Assembly (NCBI RefSeq): GCF_015500075.1
Contig: NZ_CP045496.1
Location: forward strand, 4,350,001 to 4,414,000
Length of the DNA stretch: 64,000 bases
From: Mesorhizobium sp. INR15
GTDB taxonomy: Bacteria; Pseudomonadota; Alphaproteobacteria; Rhizobiales; Rhizobiaceae
Direction of reading: 5' to 3'
The stretch's first letter is position 1. Each line of letters begins with the position of its first letter. A model generated the notes under the pieces. That model was not told where the DNA came from and did no database searches. It worked only from the letters and a program-made list of their open reading frames with translations. Below, piece by piece: positions 8,637-16,225 of this stretch. The position numbers and the translations under genes are program-made.

Positions 8637-10148
8637 TCAGGCAAAACCCGGGAAATAGTCGACCTTTATCTTCGAGCGGCGAACGCCCATGGCCAGCAGC
8701 TTCTGGCGCAGCGCCTTGACCATGGTCTGGGGACCGGAAATGTAGAACGTCCGTTCCAGATAGTCGGGCATGGCGAGCCGTACCAGCCGCGCATCGATAT
8801 AGCCGGGATACTGGCCAGGCTCGGCTCCCTTGGCAACCGCATGCACCGTCTTGATGCCAAGCTCGCGCTTCGCGGCGCCGAGCACGGCGCTATAGGCGAT
8901 GTCGTCCTGAGTCTCCGTTCCGTAGAGAACGATGATGGGCCGCGCCTCTTTGCGATCGATGAGATATTGCAGCATCGAACGGAACGGCGTGATGCCGATG
9001 CCGCCGGCCAGGAATGCGATCTTGGTTTGGGGATTAGACGGCAGCGTGAAATCGCCGGCCAGTTGGGAGGCGTGGATCGTGCTGCCGGGCTTCATGGTGC
9101 CCAGCGCCTGCTTGAAGGCGCTTGATTGAGGATAGAATTTGACGCCGAGGCGGACCGTTTCCTCCGTCGGCGCCGAGGCCACCGTGAAGTAACGGCGGTT
9201 GCCGCGATTGTCGGCACGATCGATGCCAAGAGTCCATTCGAGATACTGTCCAGCCTCAAAGGCGAGCTTGCGCGGCGACCGGAAGATGAAGTCATAGCTG
9301 TCGACGGCCGATTGCTCGATGCGTTCCAAAGTCAGCACGAAGCGTCCCTTCGGGCCTACCGCATAGGCGAACAGGTTGCCTGCCAGCAGGGCTAGTTCCG
9401 GCGTGAAATAGAACGAGCCGATATGGATGTTGGGAGCGAACAGAAAGCCGACGATGGCGGCGAAGGCGATACGCGGCCAACGCATCGTCGGTGCCGTCAG
9501 CGGCTCGGTCAGCATCACGAAGGCAAAGAACAGCAGCGGCGATGAACCCAGTGTCTCTGCAAGCGCCGTCCGATACTGCGACGGGTCGGTGGTTGCCAGA
9601 ATGGTCGCCAGCGCCACGGCAACGAAGGTCGAGACAAGATCAAGCCGGCGCAATTTCCGCACGATGAGGATGCCGCCGATGAGGACAAGCGGAAGCAACG
9701 GCAGATTGCCGCCAACCCACCAGGTGGCCGGTTGGTCGAGCAGCAGCGCGGATAGCGCCACGCCCAGCGCAGCTGGATTGAACAGATGCTTCCTGCCGAT
9801 GGCGAGAATGAATTTGGATGAAATCGCCCAGACGGACGCGAATGCCACCGCCGCGATTCCATTGATGTCCGTGGCGGCTACCGGATCGAGGATGAGCGCC
9901 AGGATGAGCGCGGTGATGTAGACGGACTCGCTGTTGGCCGGGACTGCAAAGATGCGCGCAAAGACCTTGTTGGTGATCCAGCAGGCAGCCAGCGCCAAAG
10001 CCGTCGTGAAGGCGAGCGCAATGGGATCATGTGGCATCAGCCCGACGAAGCCGAGGACGAACGCGGTGCTGACCAGCGCCATCAGATAATAGAGGATCAG
10101 CCGGTACATGGTCAGGTGATCGAGAAATCGGTCGATGGCCCTGATCAT
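8637..10148 (-). CDS. NqrB/RnfD-like membrane domain fused to ferredoxin-reductase module
   Basis: About 503 residues in two parts. Residues 1-280 carry about ten helices resembling NqrB/RnfD, with a conserved-looking MLTEPLTAPTM loop. Residues 290-503 form a ferredoxin-NADP reductase-type FAD/NAD module: RRYFTVASAP for FAD, GGIGITPFRSML for NAD(P), YISGPQTM near the end. No 2Fe-2S CxxxxCxxC and no SGAT flavinylation site were seen in the membrane part. The enzyme could pass electrons from cytosolic NAD(P)H across the membrane to the FMN protein of the same operon. I start it at ATG 10148, overlapping the apbE stop; TTG 10157 is better spaced from GGAG and is the alternative. Confidence 0.85.
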   Translation of the reverse strand: MIRAIDRFLDHLTMYRLILYYLMALVSTAFVLGFVGLMPHDPIALAFTTALALAACWITNKVFARIFAVPANSESVYITALILALILDPVAATDINGIAAVAFASVWAISSKFILAIGRKHLFNPAALGVALSALLLDQPATWWVGGNLPLLPLVLIGGILIVRKLRRLDLVSTFVAVALATILATTDPSQYRTALAETLGSSPLLFFAFVMLTEPLTAPTMRWPRIAFAAIVGFLFAPNIHIGSFYFTPELALLAGNLFAYAVGPKGRFVLTLERIEQSAVDSYDFIFRSPRKLAFEAGQYLEWTLGIDRADNRGNRRYFTVASAPTEETVRLGVKFYPQSSAFKQALGTMKPGSTIHASQLAGDFTLPSNPQTKIAFLAGGIGITPFRSMLQYLIDRKEARPIIVLYGTETQDDIAYSAVLGAAKRELGIKTVHAVAKGAEPGQYPGYIDARLVRLAMPDYLERTFYISGPQTMVKALRQKLLAMGVRRSKIKVDYFPGFA

Positions 10149-10888
10149 GGCAAGCAAAGGGCTCCAAAACCGCTTGTCGGCGTGGCACGGCGGTTGCTGT
10201 CGACGAGATATCCCTCGAGGCCTGGCGTCTGCTCCAGAAACAAAATGCCGTCCCGCCCCATGGCGAAGGCCGCTGTGGCGAAACGATCGGCTTCGAGCAC
10301 GTCGGCGCCTATGACAGTCAGGCTGACGATGTCCTGAATTGGACTGCCAATTCCATGCGGGTTGTAAATGTGTTGACCCCGGGCATAGGTCCCGGAGGTC
10401 GCGACACCGCGACCGCGCGGATAGACGATCTTTACGATTTCGTCCGCGTTGAAGGGATTGCGGATGCCGACGCTCCAGTCATGACCCGAAGCATTCTTGC
10501 CGCAGGACTGGACATCGCCACCCGCCTCGATGAAGAAATCGCTGATGCCGGCCCGCTGAACGATGGCTGCCGCATTGCGGATTGCCCAGCCCTTGACGAT
10601 GCCGGAAGGATCGAGCGACCCGTCGGGCTTGCGAATATCAAAGTATCCGTCCGTCTCGTCCTTGGTCTGCCGCGCGAGAGCAAACACTTCGGTCATCTCC
10701 CCGCTCCAGTCGACGACCGGAACGTCGCCGCAGTTGATGGCCGTGATCTCGCTGTCGGCCCGGTATGTGCTGAAGCGCCGGTCGATGTGCTCGAAATAGC
10801 CGAATACCGCGTCGATCAGTTCACCGTTCGGCGCACCGCCGACGTCGACCGTAATGGGCATGCCCATCAACATGCGCGTGTCACGCAT
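10145..10888 (-). CDS. apbE: FAD:protein FMN transferase ApbE
   Basis: A 247-residue ApbE-family enzyme, which attaches FMN covalently to threonine in target proteins using FAD. Family marks are MGMPITV at the start, RRFSTYRADSEI, DPSGIVKGWAI, FIEAGGDVQSCG and the metal-site segment near ATSGTYARG and DVLEADRFATAAFAMG. It sits between its likely substrate (FMN-binding protein, ending five bases upstream) and the membrane reductase, overlapping the latter. Unlike most ApbE proteins it starts directly at the catalytic fold, with no signal peptide or lipobox, so where flavinylation occurs is unclear. Confidence 0.92.
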   Translation of the reverse strand: MRDTRMLMGMPITVDVGGAPNGELIDAVFGYFEHIDRRFSTYRADSEITAINCGDVPVVDWSGEMTEVFALARQTKDETDGYFDIRKPDGSLDPSGIVKGWAIRNAAAIVQRAGISDFFIEAGGDVQSCGKNASGHDWSVGIRNPFNADEIVKIVYPRGRGVATSGTYARGQHIYNPHGIGSPIQDIVSLTVIGADVLEADRFATAAFAMGRDGILFLEQTPGLEGYLVDSNRRATPTSGFGALCLP

Positions 10889-10892
10889 GATA

Positions 10893-11666
10893 CTAGGACG
10901 ACGCTTTCTTCAGCGCGCCGCGCAGCGACTGGATGAAAGCCCTGCTGGTTAGCGTCGCGCCCGAAATGATGTCGACATTGGCGCTTTGGGCGCTGATCGC
11001 TTCGTCGCGCAGCATCGGCAGCGCCTGCCTGTTGATGTTGATGGAGGTGCGGCGATCAGAGGGATATTTCAGCACTTTCAGCGCCGTAAGCTGCCCGCCC
11101 TGTACGAGGGCTTGGATCTGGATGATGCCGTAATAGGCATCGGCGGTGGGCCCGGTATAGACGCCGTCGGCATAGCCCTTTGCGGCGAGCTTCATGCCCA
11201 CCCGGACGACGCGTGCTGGCGCATCCAGATATGCCGGCCTCGGCTGCGGGACTGGTATGTAGACGGCGGGAGTTACGGCGAATGCAGGTGCTGACGACGC
11301 AGGATCGGAGACAGCCGGAGCCAATGGCTGAGCCGGTGGCGTTGGCGATGGTTGTGGTGCCACCGGAACCACAGTCTGCCTGACTGGATCAATTGGCCAT
11401 TTAGCGGGCTTTGCTATCCCTGCCGTCGTTTCCCGGGCAATCGGGAACCTTGTTCTGAACCGGGGATCGAGAGGCGCTGGGGAGGCGCGAGGCACCGGCA
11501 AAGCCGCAGCGGATGCGGGCGCTTTCGGCTGCAAAGGAGGCGCATCAGCTGCTTCGGCCGGCAGCGCTTCGCCGAGCATATCGATTGCCGGATCCTTGCC
11601 GGCCTGATCCCAGACATAGGTGCCGGAGGCGGCGATCAGGAAAAGCGACAAGGCAATCTGTTTCAT
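10893..11666 (-). CDS. Exported FMN-binding domain protein
   Basis: A 257-residue protein with an N-terminal signal anchor (MKQIALSLFLIAASGTYVW), a proline/alanine-rich linker of about 130 residues, and a C-terminal FMN_bind domain. The domain contains YADGVYTG and ends with DIISGATLTS, the S-G-A-T motif whose threonine is flavinylated by ApbE in known members. The start at 11666 was chosen because the signal begins there; the frame stays open further upstream without protein-like sequence. It is first in an operon with apbE and the RnfD-reductase fusion, and probably acts as a tethered periplasmic electron carrier. The final acceptor is not encoded nearby. Confidence 0.87.
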   Translation of the reverse strand: MKQIALSLFLIAASGTYVWDQAGKDPAIDMLGEALPAEAADAPPLQPKAPASAAALPVPRASPAPLDPRFRTRFPIARETTAGIAKPAKWPIDPVRQTVVPVAPQPSPTPPAQPLAPAVSDPASSAPAFAVTPAVYIPVPQPRPAYLDAPARVVRVGMKLAAKGYADGVYTGPTADAYYGIIQIQALVQGGQLTALKVLKYPSDRRTSININRQALPMLRDEAISAQSANVDIISGATLTSRAFIQSLRGALKKASS

Positions 11667-11814
11667 CGGAATTGTGTTTCCACGTTGAATCTTGCGGGGC
11701 GATGCATCTGGTCCGCTCGGATGCAATATCCCACGACCAAGCTGACAACTGGCTGTCAGCCGAGTTAAAGCTGCCAAGGCCCCGTGAAAGCTCAAGGGGA
11801 AACGGGAAATTGAT

Positions 11815-11828
11815 TTGTCCTAGATCAA
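11815..11828. promoter_or_regulatory. Degenerate FNR-type box
   Basis: TTGTCCTAGATCAA keeps TTG-N8-CAA but differs from TTGAT in the left half. It sits between the divergent FMN-binding gene and the cytochrome b561 pseudogene, 54 bases from the latter, so it may be a relic or a weak site. Confidence 0.4.
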
Positions 11829-11882
11829 GACTTTCGCCTAAGCCGCAAGGTAGGACGGTCCTCTTACGGGAGATAGCTGCCT

Positions 11883-12358
11883 ATGACCGTTGCCAACGAG
11901 CCGACCGGATATAGCGCAACGCAGATTGTGCTGCATTGGGCGATCGCGGCGCTGATCGTCCTGCAGCTTTTGCTGGGAGAGGACATTAAGCCAGCCTACC
12001 GGGCGTTCTCGCGCGGCACCGAACCAGCGCTACCGACATCTTCAACGCCAACATTCATGTCTATGTCGGCTTGACCGTCCTGGTACTGGCGGTCTGGCGC
12101 CTTGCCATCCGCATGCAGCGTGGCGTCCCCGTTGCCCCGGCAGAATAAAGCGTCTCTTTGAAGCGGATCGCGACTGCAACCCACTTCGTGCTTTACCTAT
12201 TCATTTTCGGCATGCCGATAACCGGAGCTTTGGCATGGTACTTCGGCCTTGGTGCCATGGGCGACATCCATGAACTCGCCAAGCCGGTTACCATCGTTGT
12301 CGTCTCCCTCCATGCGGCGGCCGCTCTATGGCAGCATTTTTATACTATGAACCGGTGA
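11883..12358 (+). pseudogene. Cytochrome b561, frameshifted and truncated
   Basis: Three frames together give a cytochrome b561: YSATQIVLHWAIAALIVLQL from 11883, then NANIHVYVGLTVLVLAVWRL after a shift near 12020-12030, then ATATHFVLYLFIFGMPITG from about 12165, preceded by an in-frame TAA at about 12147. Haem-ligand histidines are recognisable in LHW, IHVY, THF and SLHAAAALWQH. The C-terminal tail typical of the family is missing and the frame runs into a hemN fragment at 12355. At least two indels plus the truncation make a functional protein unlikely. Confidence 0.85.
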
Positions 12359-13479
12359 CGGCCTATCTCCGCTCGTTGCAATGCGGAGATCGCCACCATT
12401 GCCCGCATTGTCGGCGGCAAGGCCGGCGTGCGCGCCGTCCACTTCGGTGGCGGCTCTCCGACGATGCTGAAGCCCGAGGACATGGTGGTGCTGGGTAAAG
12501 CATTGCGTGCGGACTTCGATTTCCTTCCGGACGCCAAGATCAGCGTCGAAATCGATCCCAATGATATGGATGACGCCCGCCTCGATGCGCTTGCCGAGAT
12601 CGGCATGACCCGGGCGAACCTCGGCGTCCAGGATTTTGACCTAAAGGTGCAAAAGGCGATTAACCGCGAGCAGAGCTTCTTGCAGACCAAAGCGGTGGTC
12701 GACGGCCTCGTTCGCGCGGGGTCGAATCGGTCAATCTGGACCTGCTCTACGGCTTGCCACACCAAACCACGGAGAGCCTCTCCTCCACCGTCGCTCAGGC
12801 GTTGACCCTGGTGCCGGATCGGATGGCATTGTTTGGCTACGCGCATGTGCCCTGGTTCAAGAAGCATCAGACGATTATCGACGAGGCATGGTTGCCGGGT
12901 CCGGCGGAGCGGTTTGCTCAATCACAACTGGCCGCTTGTCTTATGCTGAACGCGGGATATGAAGCCGTCGGCTTCGACCATTTCGCCAGGCCCAACGATG
13001 CGTTGGCCGTTGCTGCCCGAACCGGCCGCCTGCGCCGCAATTTCCAAGGCTACACGGAAGATCGCTGCGAAACATTGATCGGCCTCGGCCCATCATCCAT
13101 CAGTCAATTTCGCCAAGGCTATGCGCAGAACATGCCGTCGACCGCGGAGTATGGACGCATGGTCTCGGACGGTGGACTGGCGGCCGTCCGCGGTATCGCG
13201 CTCTCCGACGACGACGGCGTTCGCGGTTGGATCATCGAGAGGCTGATGTGTGATTTTGCCTTCTCGGCGATCGAGCTGGTGGAGCGCTTTGGCGAAGCTG
13301 GCCAAAGGCTTCTGCTCAAGGCAAGTTCCACCGCCCTGCGTGATCCCGAGGGGCTGCTTGAACTTGATGGTGACCGCTTCGTCGTGCCGGCGGAAAGTAG
13401 CCCCTTTGTCAGAAGCGTCGCGGCGAAATTCGACAAATATCTCGAAACCGGCAAAGCTAGGCATTCGGTAGCGGTGTGA
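12355..13479 (+). pseudogene. hemN: hemN-like coproporphyrinogen III dehydrogenase, 5 prime-truncated
   Basis: A remnant of oxygen-independent coproporphyrinogen III oxidase (anaerobic haem synthesis, radical SAM). Matching text begins at about 12355 (PVTAYLRSL), shifts frame near 12378 (EIATIARIVGG), continues with VHFGGGSPTML and NLGVQDF, shifts again near 12720 and resumes as LDLLYGLPHQT to the C-terminus at 13479. The first quarter of the family, including the CxxxCxxC that binds the 4Fe-4S cluster, is absent. It is therefore inactive. It abuts the cytochrome b561 remnant with no intergenic space. hemN genes are usual FixK targets. Confidence 0.88.
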
Positions 13480-13490
13480 ACATGGCCCGG

Positions 13491-13919
13491 TCAGAAGTGT
13501 TCGCCAGCCTTGAACGGGCCGATCCGGGTGCCTGCCGCGATCAGATAGGCGGTCGACCAGCCGATGAGCAGGAACCCGTTCACACCCTCGAGCGCCGCCA
13601 GGACACGCCACGCGTGAGCGGGCACGATGTCGCCATAGCCAACCGTCGAAAAGGTAATGGTCGAATAGAGAGCGGTCTCGAAGTCAACGAAGATATCAAG
13701 CAACCGGTATAGGCCTGCCCAGAGCCAGACCTCCGCGGTGATGACGGCAAAGAGCCCCATGACCACGCTCATCATAGCGACGATACGGCTGCGGCGACCG
13801 TGCATACGAAACCGGGCGACCAAGTATCTCATCGCATGCGTGACGGCGATCAGACCAAACGTGTGGATCAATACCGTTAGACTTATGACGACGGTGCCGA
13901 TGAGCAGATTGAGGATCAT
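13491..13919 (-). CDS. Two-helix ion channel protein
   Basis: A 142-residue membrane protein of the pore-only potassium channel type. Helices lie at about 5-28 and 45-70, then a pore loop with selectivity filter STVGYGD, then a last helix (LEGVNGFLLIGWSTAYLIAAG). The filter is complete, so K+ conduction is plausible. No RCK or cyclic nucleotide domain follows. It is one of two intact genes in an otherwise decayed stretch. No regulatory site recognised. Confidence 0.85.
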   Translation of the reverse strand: MILNLLIGTVVISLTVLIHTFGLIAVTHAMRYLVARFRMHGRRSRIVAMMSVVMGLFAVITAEVWLWAGLYRLLDIFVDFETALYSTITFSTVGYGDIVPAHAWRVLAALEGVNGFLLIGWSTAYLIAAGTRIGPFKAGEHF

Positions 13920-13982
13920 CGTCGGAAAGTAAAGATCGATACGGCGCCTTCCTTGCTCGAAATCAAAACCGGCAGATTTCGC

Positions 13983-14314
13983 CTATACGGCGCAGATCGT
14001 CGACCGGGTCAGGAACCGTTTCTCCCGTCCATTGTCGCGGGGAACATACCGCCGCGACCAGGCACCACGTCGATTATAAGATCGGTATGCTTCCAGGCCT
14101 CGAATTGCGATGCCCCGATGTACAACGGCGCGTCGCCGATGTGGCCAAGCAGCACGTCCTGGTCGCCGACGATGAAGCCGGCCAACGGGTAGCACATCGG
14201 CGAAGAGCCGTCGCAGCACCCGCCCGACTGATGGAACAGGACCGGGCCATGATCGGCAACAATCTCCGCGATCAGTTCAAGGGCTGCCGGCGTCGCCGAG
14301 ACTTTCGCATGCAT
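13983..14314 (-). pseudogene. DUF779 protein, C-terminal frameshift
   Basis: From ATG 14314 (preceded by GGAAAAG) the frame encodes a DUF779 protein with the cysteine motif GGCCDGSSPMC. The family pattern is VVPGRGGMF followed by DNGREKRFLTRS; here the second part is present in the next frame, ending at 13983. One missing base in the C run after the Phe codon, near 14045-14050, explains it. The unshifted frame ends at 14009 with an altered tail. DUF779 genes normally follow exaC-type aldehyde dehydrogenase, as the remnant upstream does here. Whether the altered protein works is unknown. Confidence 0.8.
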
Positions 14315-14338
14315 GGTCTTTTCCGATTTCAAAACTAT

Positions 14339-14363
14339 GGCGCGGCCCTGCCAGGGCCGCGCC
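14339..14363 (-). terminator. Inverted repeat, probable terminator
   Basis: Twelve-base arms (GGCGCGGCCCTG and its complement) flank a single base. On the minus strand the hairpin is followed by ATAGTTTTG. It lies between the aldehyde dehydrogenase stop at 14382 and the DUF779 start. Confidence 0.65.
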
Positions 14364-14381
14364 AATGAGGCAAGGAGTGGA

Positions 14382-14800
14382 TCAGAAGAAGCCGAGCTTC
14401 TTCGGGCTATAGCTGACCAGCATATTCTTGGTCTGCTGGTTTGGTCGAGCATCATCTTGTGGGTCTCGCGGCCGATACCGGACTGCTTGTAGCCGCCGAA
14501 GGCCGCATGCGCGGGATAGGCATGGTAGCAGTTGGTCCAGACGCGGCCGGCCTGGATCGCGCGGCCGAAGCGGTAGGCGCGGTTGCTGTCGCGTGTCCAG
14601 ACACCGGCGCCGAGGCCGTAGAGCGTATCGTTGGCGATTTCCAGCGCCTCGGCGTCGTCCTTGAAGGTCGTGACCGAAACCACGGGCCCAAAGATCTCCT
14701 CCTGGAAGATGCGCATCTTATTGTGACCCTTGAACACCGTGGGCTGGACGTAGTAGCCGCCCGCCAGATCGCCAGGCAGGACATTGCCACCTATCGGCCC
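14382..14800 (-). pseudogene. Aldehyde dehydrogenase 3 prime remnant
   Basis: The last 135 or so codons of an exaC-type aldehyde dehydrogenase: GDLAGGYYVQPTVF, EEIFGPVVSV, NDTLYGLGAGVWTRD and FGGYKQSGIGRE. The catalytic cysteine region is missing. A frameshift at MMLD near 14445 separates it from the correct end (MLVSYSPKKLGFF) in the next frame, stopping at 14382. The 5 prime end stops abruptly at about 14800, where plus-strand IalB sequence begins. Confidence 0.87.
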
Positions 14801-14951
14801 GTTGAAGTTCCGCACCTGCCTGCCGAGCGGATGCGTGGCGCTGTTTCCGGTCGATCGGCCCCTTATGCAGAAGCTGAAGGCAGGCACCGAATTGAAACTC
14901 AACGTCACCACCGCAGCGGAAACCCAGCTGAGCTTTCCGGTGTCCCTGTAA
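14801..14951 (+). pseudogene. IalB-family protein, C-terminal fragment
   Basis: In the plus frame ending at TAA 14951, the sequence FRTCLPSGCVAL, MQKLKAGTELKLNV and FPVSL matches the C-terminal third of invasion-associated locus B proteins, periplasmic proteins with paired cysteines. Nothing upstream continues it: the same DNA turns into antiparallel aldehyde dehydrogenase. It is a rearrangement scar. No start or ribosome site. Confidence 0.65.
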
Positions 14952-15094
14952 GGTCTTGGCGCGGCCCTCGATCGCGTTGCAGGCCTGAGCGCTCGTTAAA
15001 CGTCGAAACCGTAGGAAATGCCTTCCAACCGAATTTACTGTCCGGACAACGGTCGTCTTCCGACGCTCGTGATAATCTAGCGGCCGGTCAGCTT

Positions 15095-15724
15095 TTACAA
15101 CAGGGCAACCCGACGAAACACGCTGAATTGGAATGACTGGGTCGACCCCCACGGCGTCACATGGACTTGCGGCCGCGTATCGACCAACTCAAAACTTTTG
15201 CCAAGCGTCTGGCTAAGGCTCGCCGCATCATAACGCACCACGGGCAGTCCGCTGCACTGTTCCGGTCCATCCAGAGCGAAGGTGCCGATGATCGTGTGCC
15301 CTCCGGCCCTCACGGCTCGTTTCAGGCGCGTGACGTATGCGATCCGATCGTGCTCCTCGGTTAGGAAATGAAACGCCGCCCTGTCGTGCCAAATGTCGTA
15401 GGTTTCCGACGGCTCCCAGCTGGTGGCGTCGGCAACAAGCCAATGGACCTGTGCCGCCTGTTTTCCGAGGCGAGCTTTGGCGGCCTCCAAGGCAGCCTCG
15501 GACAGATCGAGCACGGTAATTTGCTTGAAGCCATTCTGGATCAAGCTATCAACCAATCGTGACGCGCCCCCTCCGATGTCGATGATAGCCATGTCGGGGG
15601 TTGGTGCTACCGCGGCAATCAGTTCGAGCGAAGGAGCCGGATTTTCTTCAAACCAGCTGACTTCTTTCTCGCTCTTCCTGGTGTAGACATCCTCCCAGTG
15701 GGTCTGGCGGCTGTCGCTTTCCAT
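15095..15724 (-). CDS. SAM-dependent class I methyltransferase
   Basis: About 209 residues. SAM-binding motif I is MAIIDIGGGASRLVD at about 47-61, followed by an acidic strand end (ITVLDLSEAAL) and a DATSW motif. HDRAAFHFLTEEHDR is characteristic of the thiopurine/tellurite-resistance-like group, so the substrate may be a small thiol or metalloid compound, though this is only family-level. The ATG at 15724 follows AGGAAAAA closely; a frame extension to 15769 has no such site. Intact between two decayed loci. Confidence 0.85.
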   Translation of the reverse strand: MESDSRQTHWEDVYTRKSEKEVSWFEENPAPSLELIAAVAPTPDMAIIDIGGGASRLVDSLIQNGFKQITVLDLSEAALEAAKARLGKQAAQVHWLVADATSWEPSETYDIWHDRAAFHFLTEEHDRIAYVTRLKRAVRAGGHTIIGTFALDGPEQCSGLPVVRYDAASLSQTLGKSFELVDTRPQVHVTPWGSTQSFQFSVFRRVALL

Positions 15725-15795
15725 GGTTTTTCCTTCCGATTCAAGGCTAGCGGAATATGGCCACTTCACCCATTCTCGACAACAAGCACACAGCT

Positions 15796-16127
15796 ATGAC
15801 ATCCGTGTTTGCCCCTGCGGCGCTGTTGCGAGAGGCGCGGCGACAGACGGGGTTGGCCACAGAACAAGTGCGCATTCTGGACCCGGATTGTGATTTGGTG
15901 CGCTATTTGCGCAGAAGAGGCTCAGCGAGGCCATTTGCGAACTGGCCCTGCTATCACACCGCGCTCGACACGTTCGACCTCGGCGGTCAGCGTGTCGGAT
16001 CGTGGGCAGAGTCGTCGGTGCGTCATTTGCCGTCCTCGTGGCCGAGGAGTTGTTCGTCAGTGGATCCGAGTTGCTCGGGAGCCTACCTCAGCCGCGCAGC
16101 GACAAGGGCGCTGGCGCAGATGCTTGA
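15796..16127 (+). pseudogene. Nucleoside phosphorylase-like N-terminal fragment
   Basis: From ATG 15796 the product starts like a nucleoside phosphorylase-superfamily protein (FAPAALLREARRQ, ILDPDCDLVRYL, NWPCYHTALD). At about 15998 the frame shifts: the continuing text (IVGRVVGASFAVLVAEELFVSG) lies in another frame and stops at 16127. The remaining half, with the nucleoside pocket, is absent. The segment overlaps neither neighbour. TTAGGTAACCTAA at 16140-16152, an inverted repeat, marks the end of similarity. Confidence 0.65.
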
Positions 16128-16225
16128 ACTTAAGGTAACTTAGGTAACCTAAGGTAGAGAGCGGCTCCATCGCCCAAATGTAGCTGATTTTATTATCTAC
16201 CCTTTTTAACCGGAGCCATTCGCCC

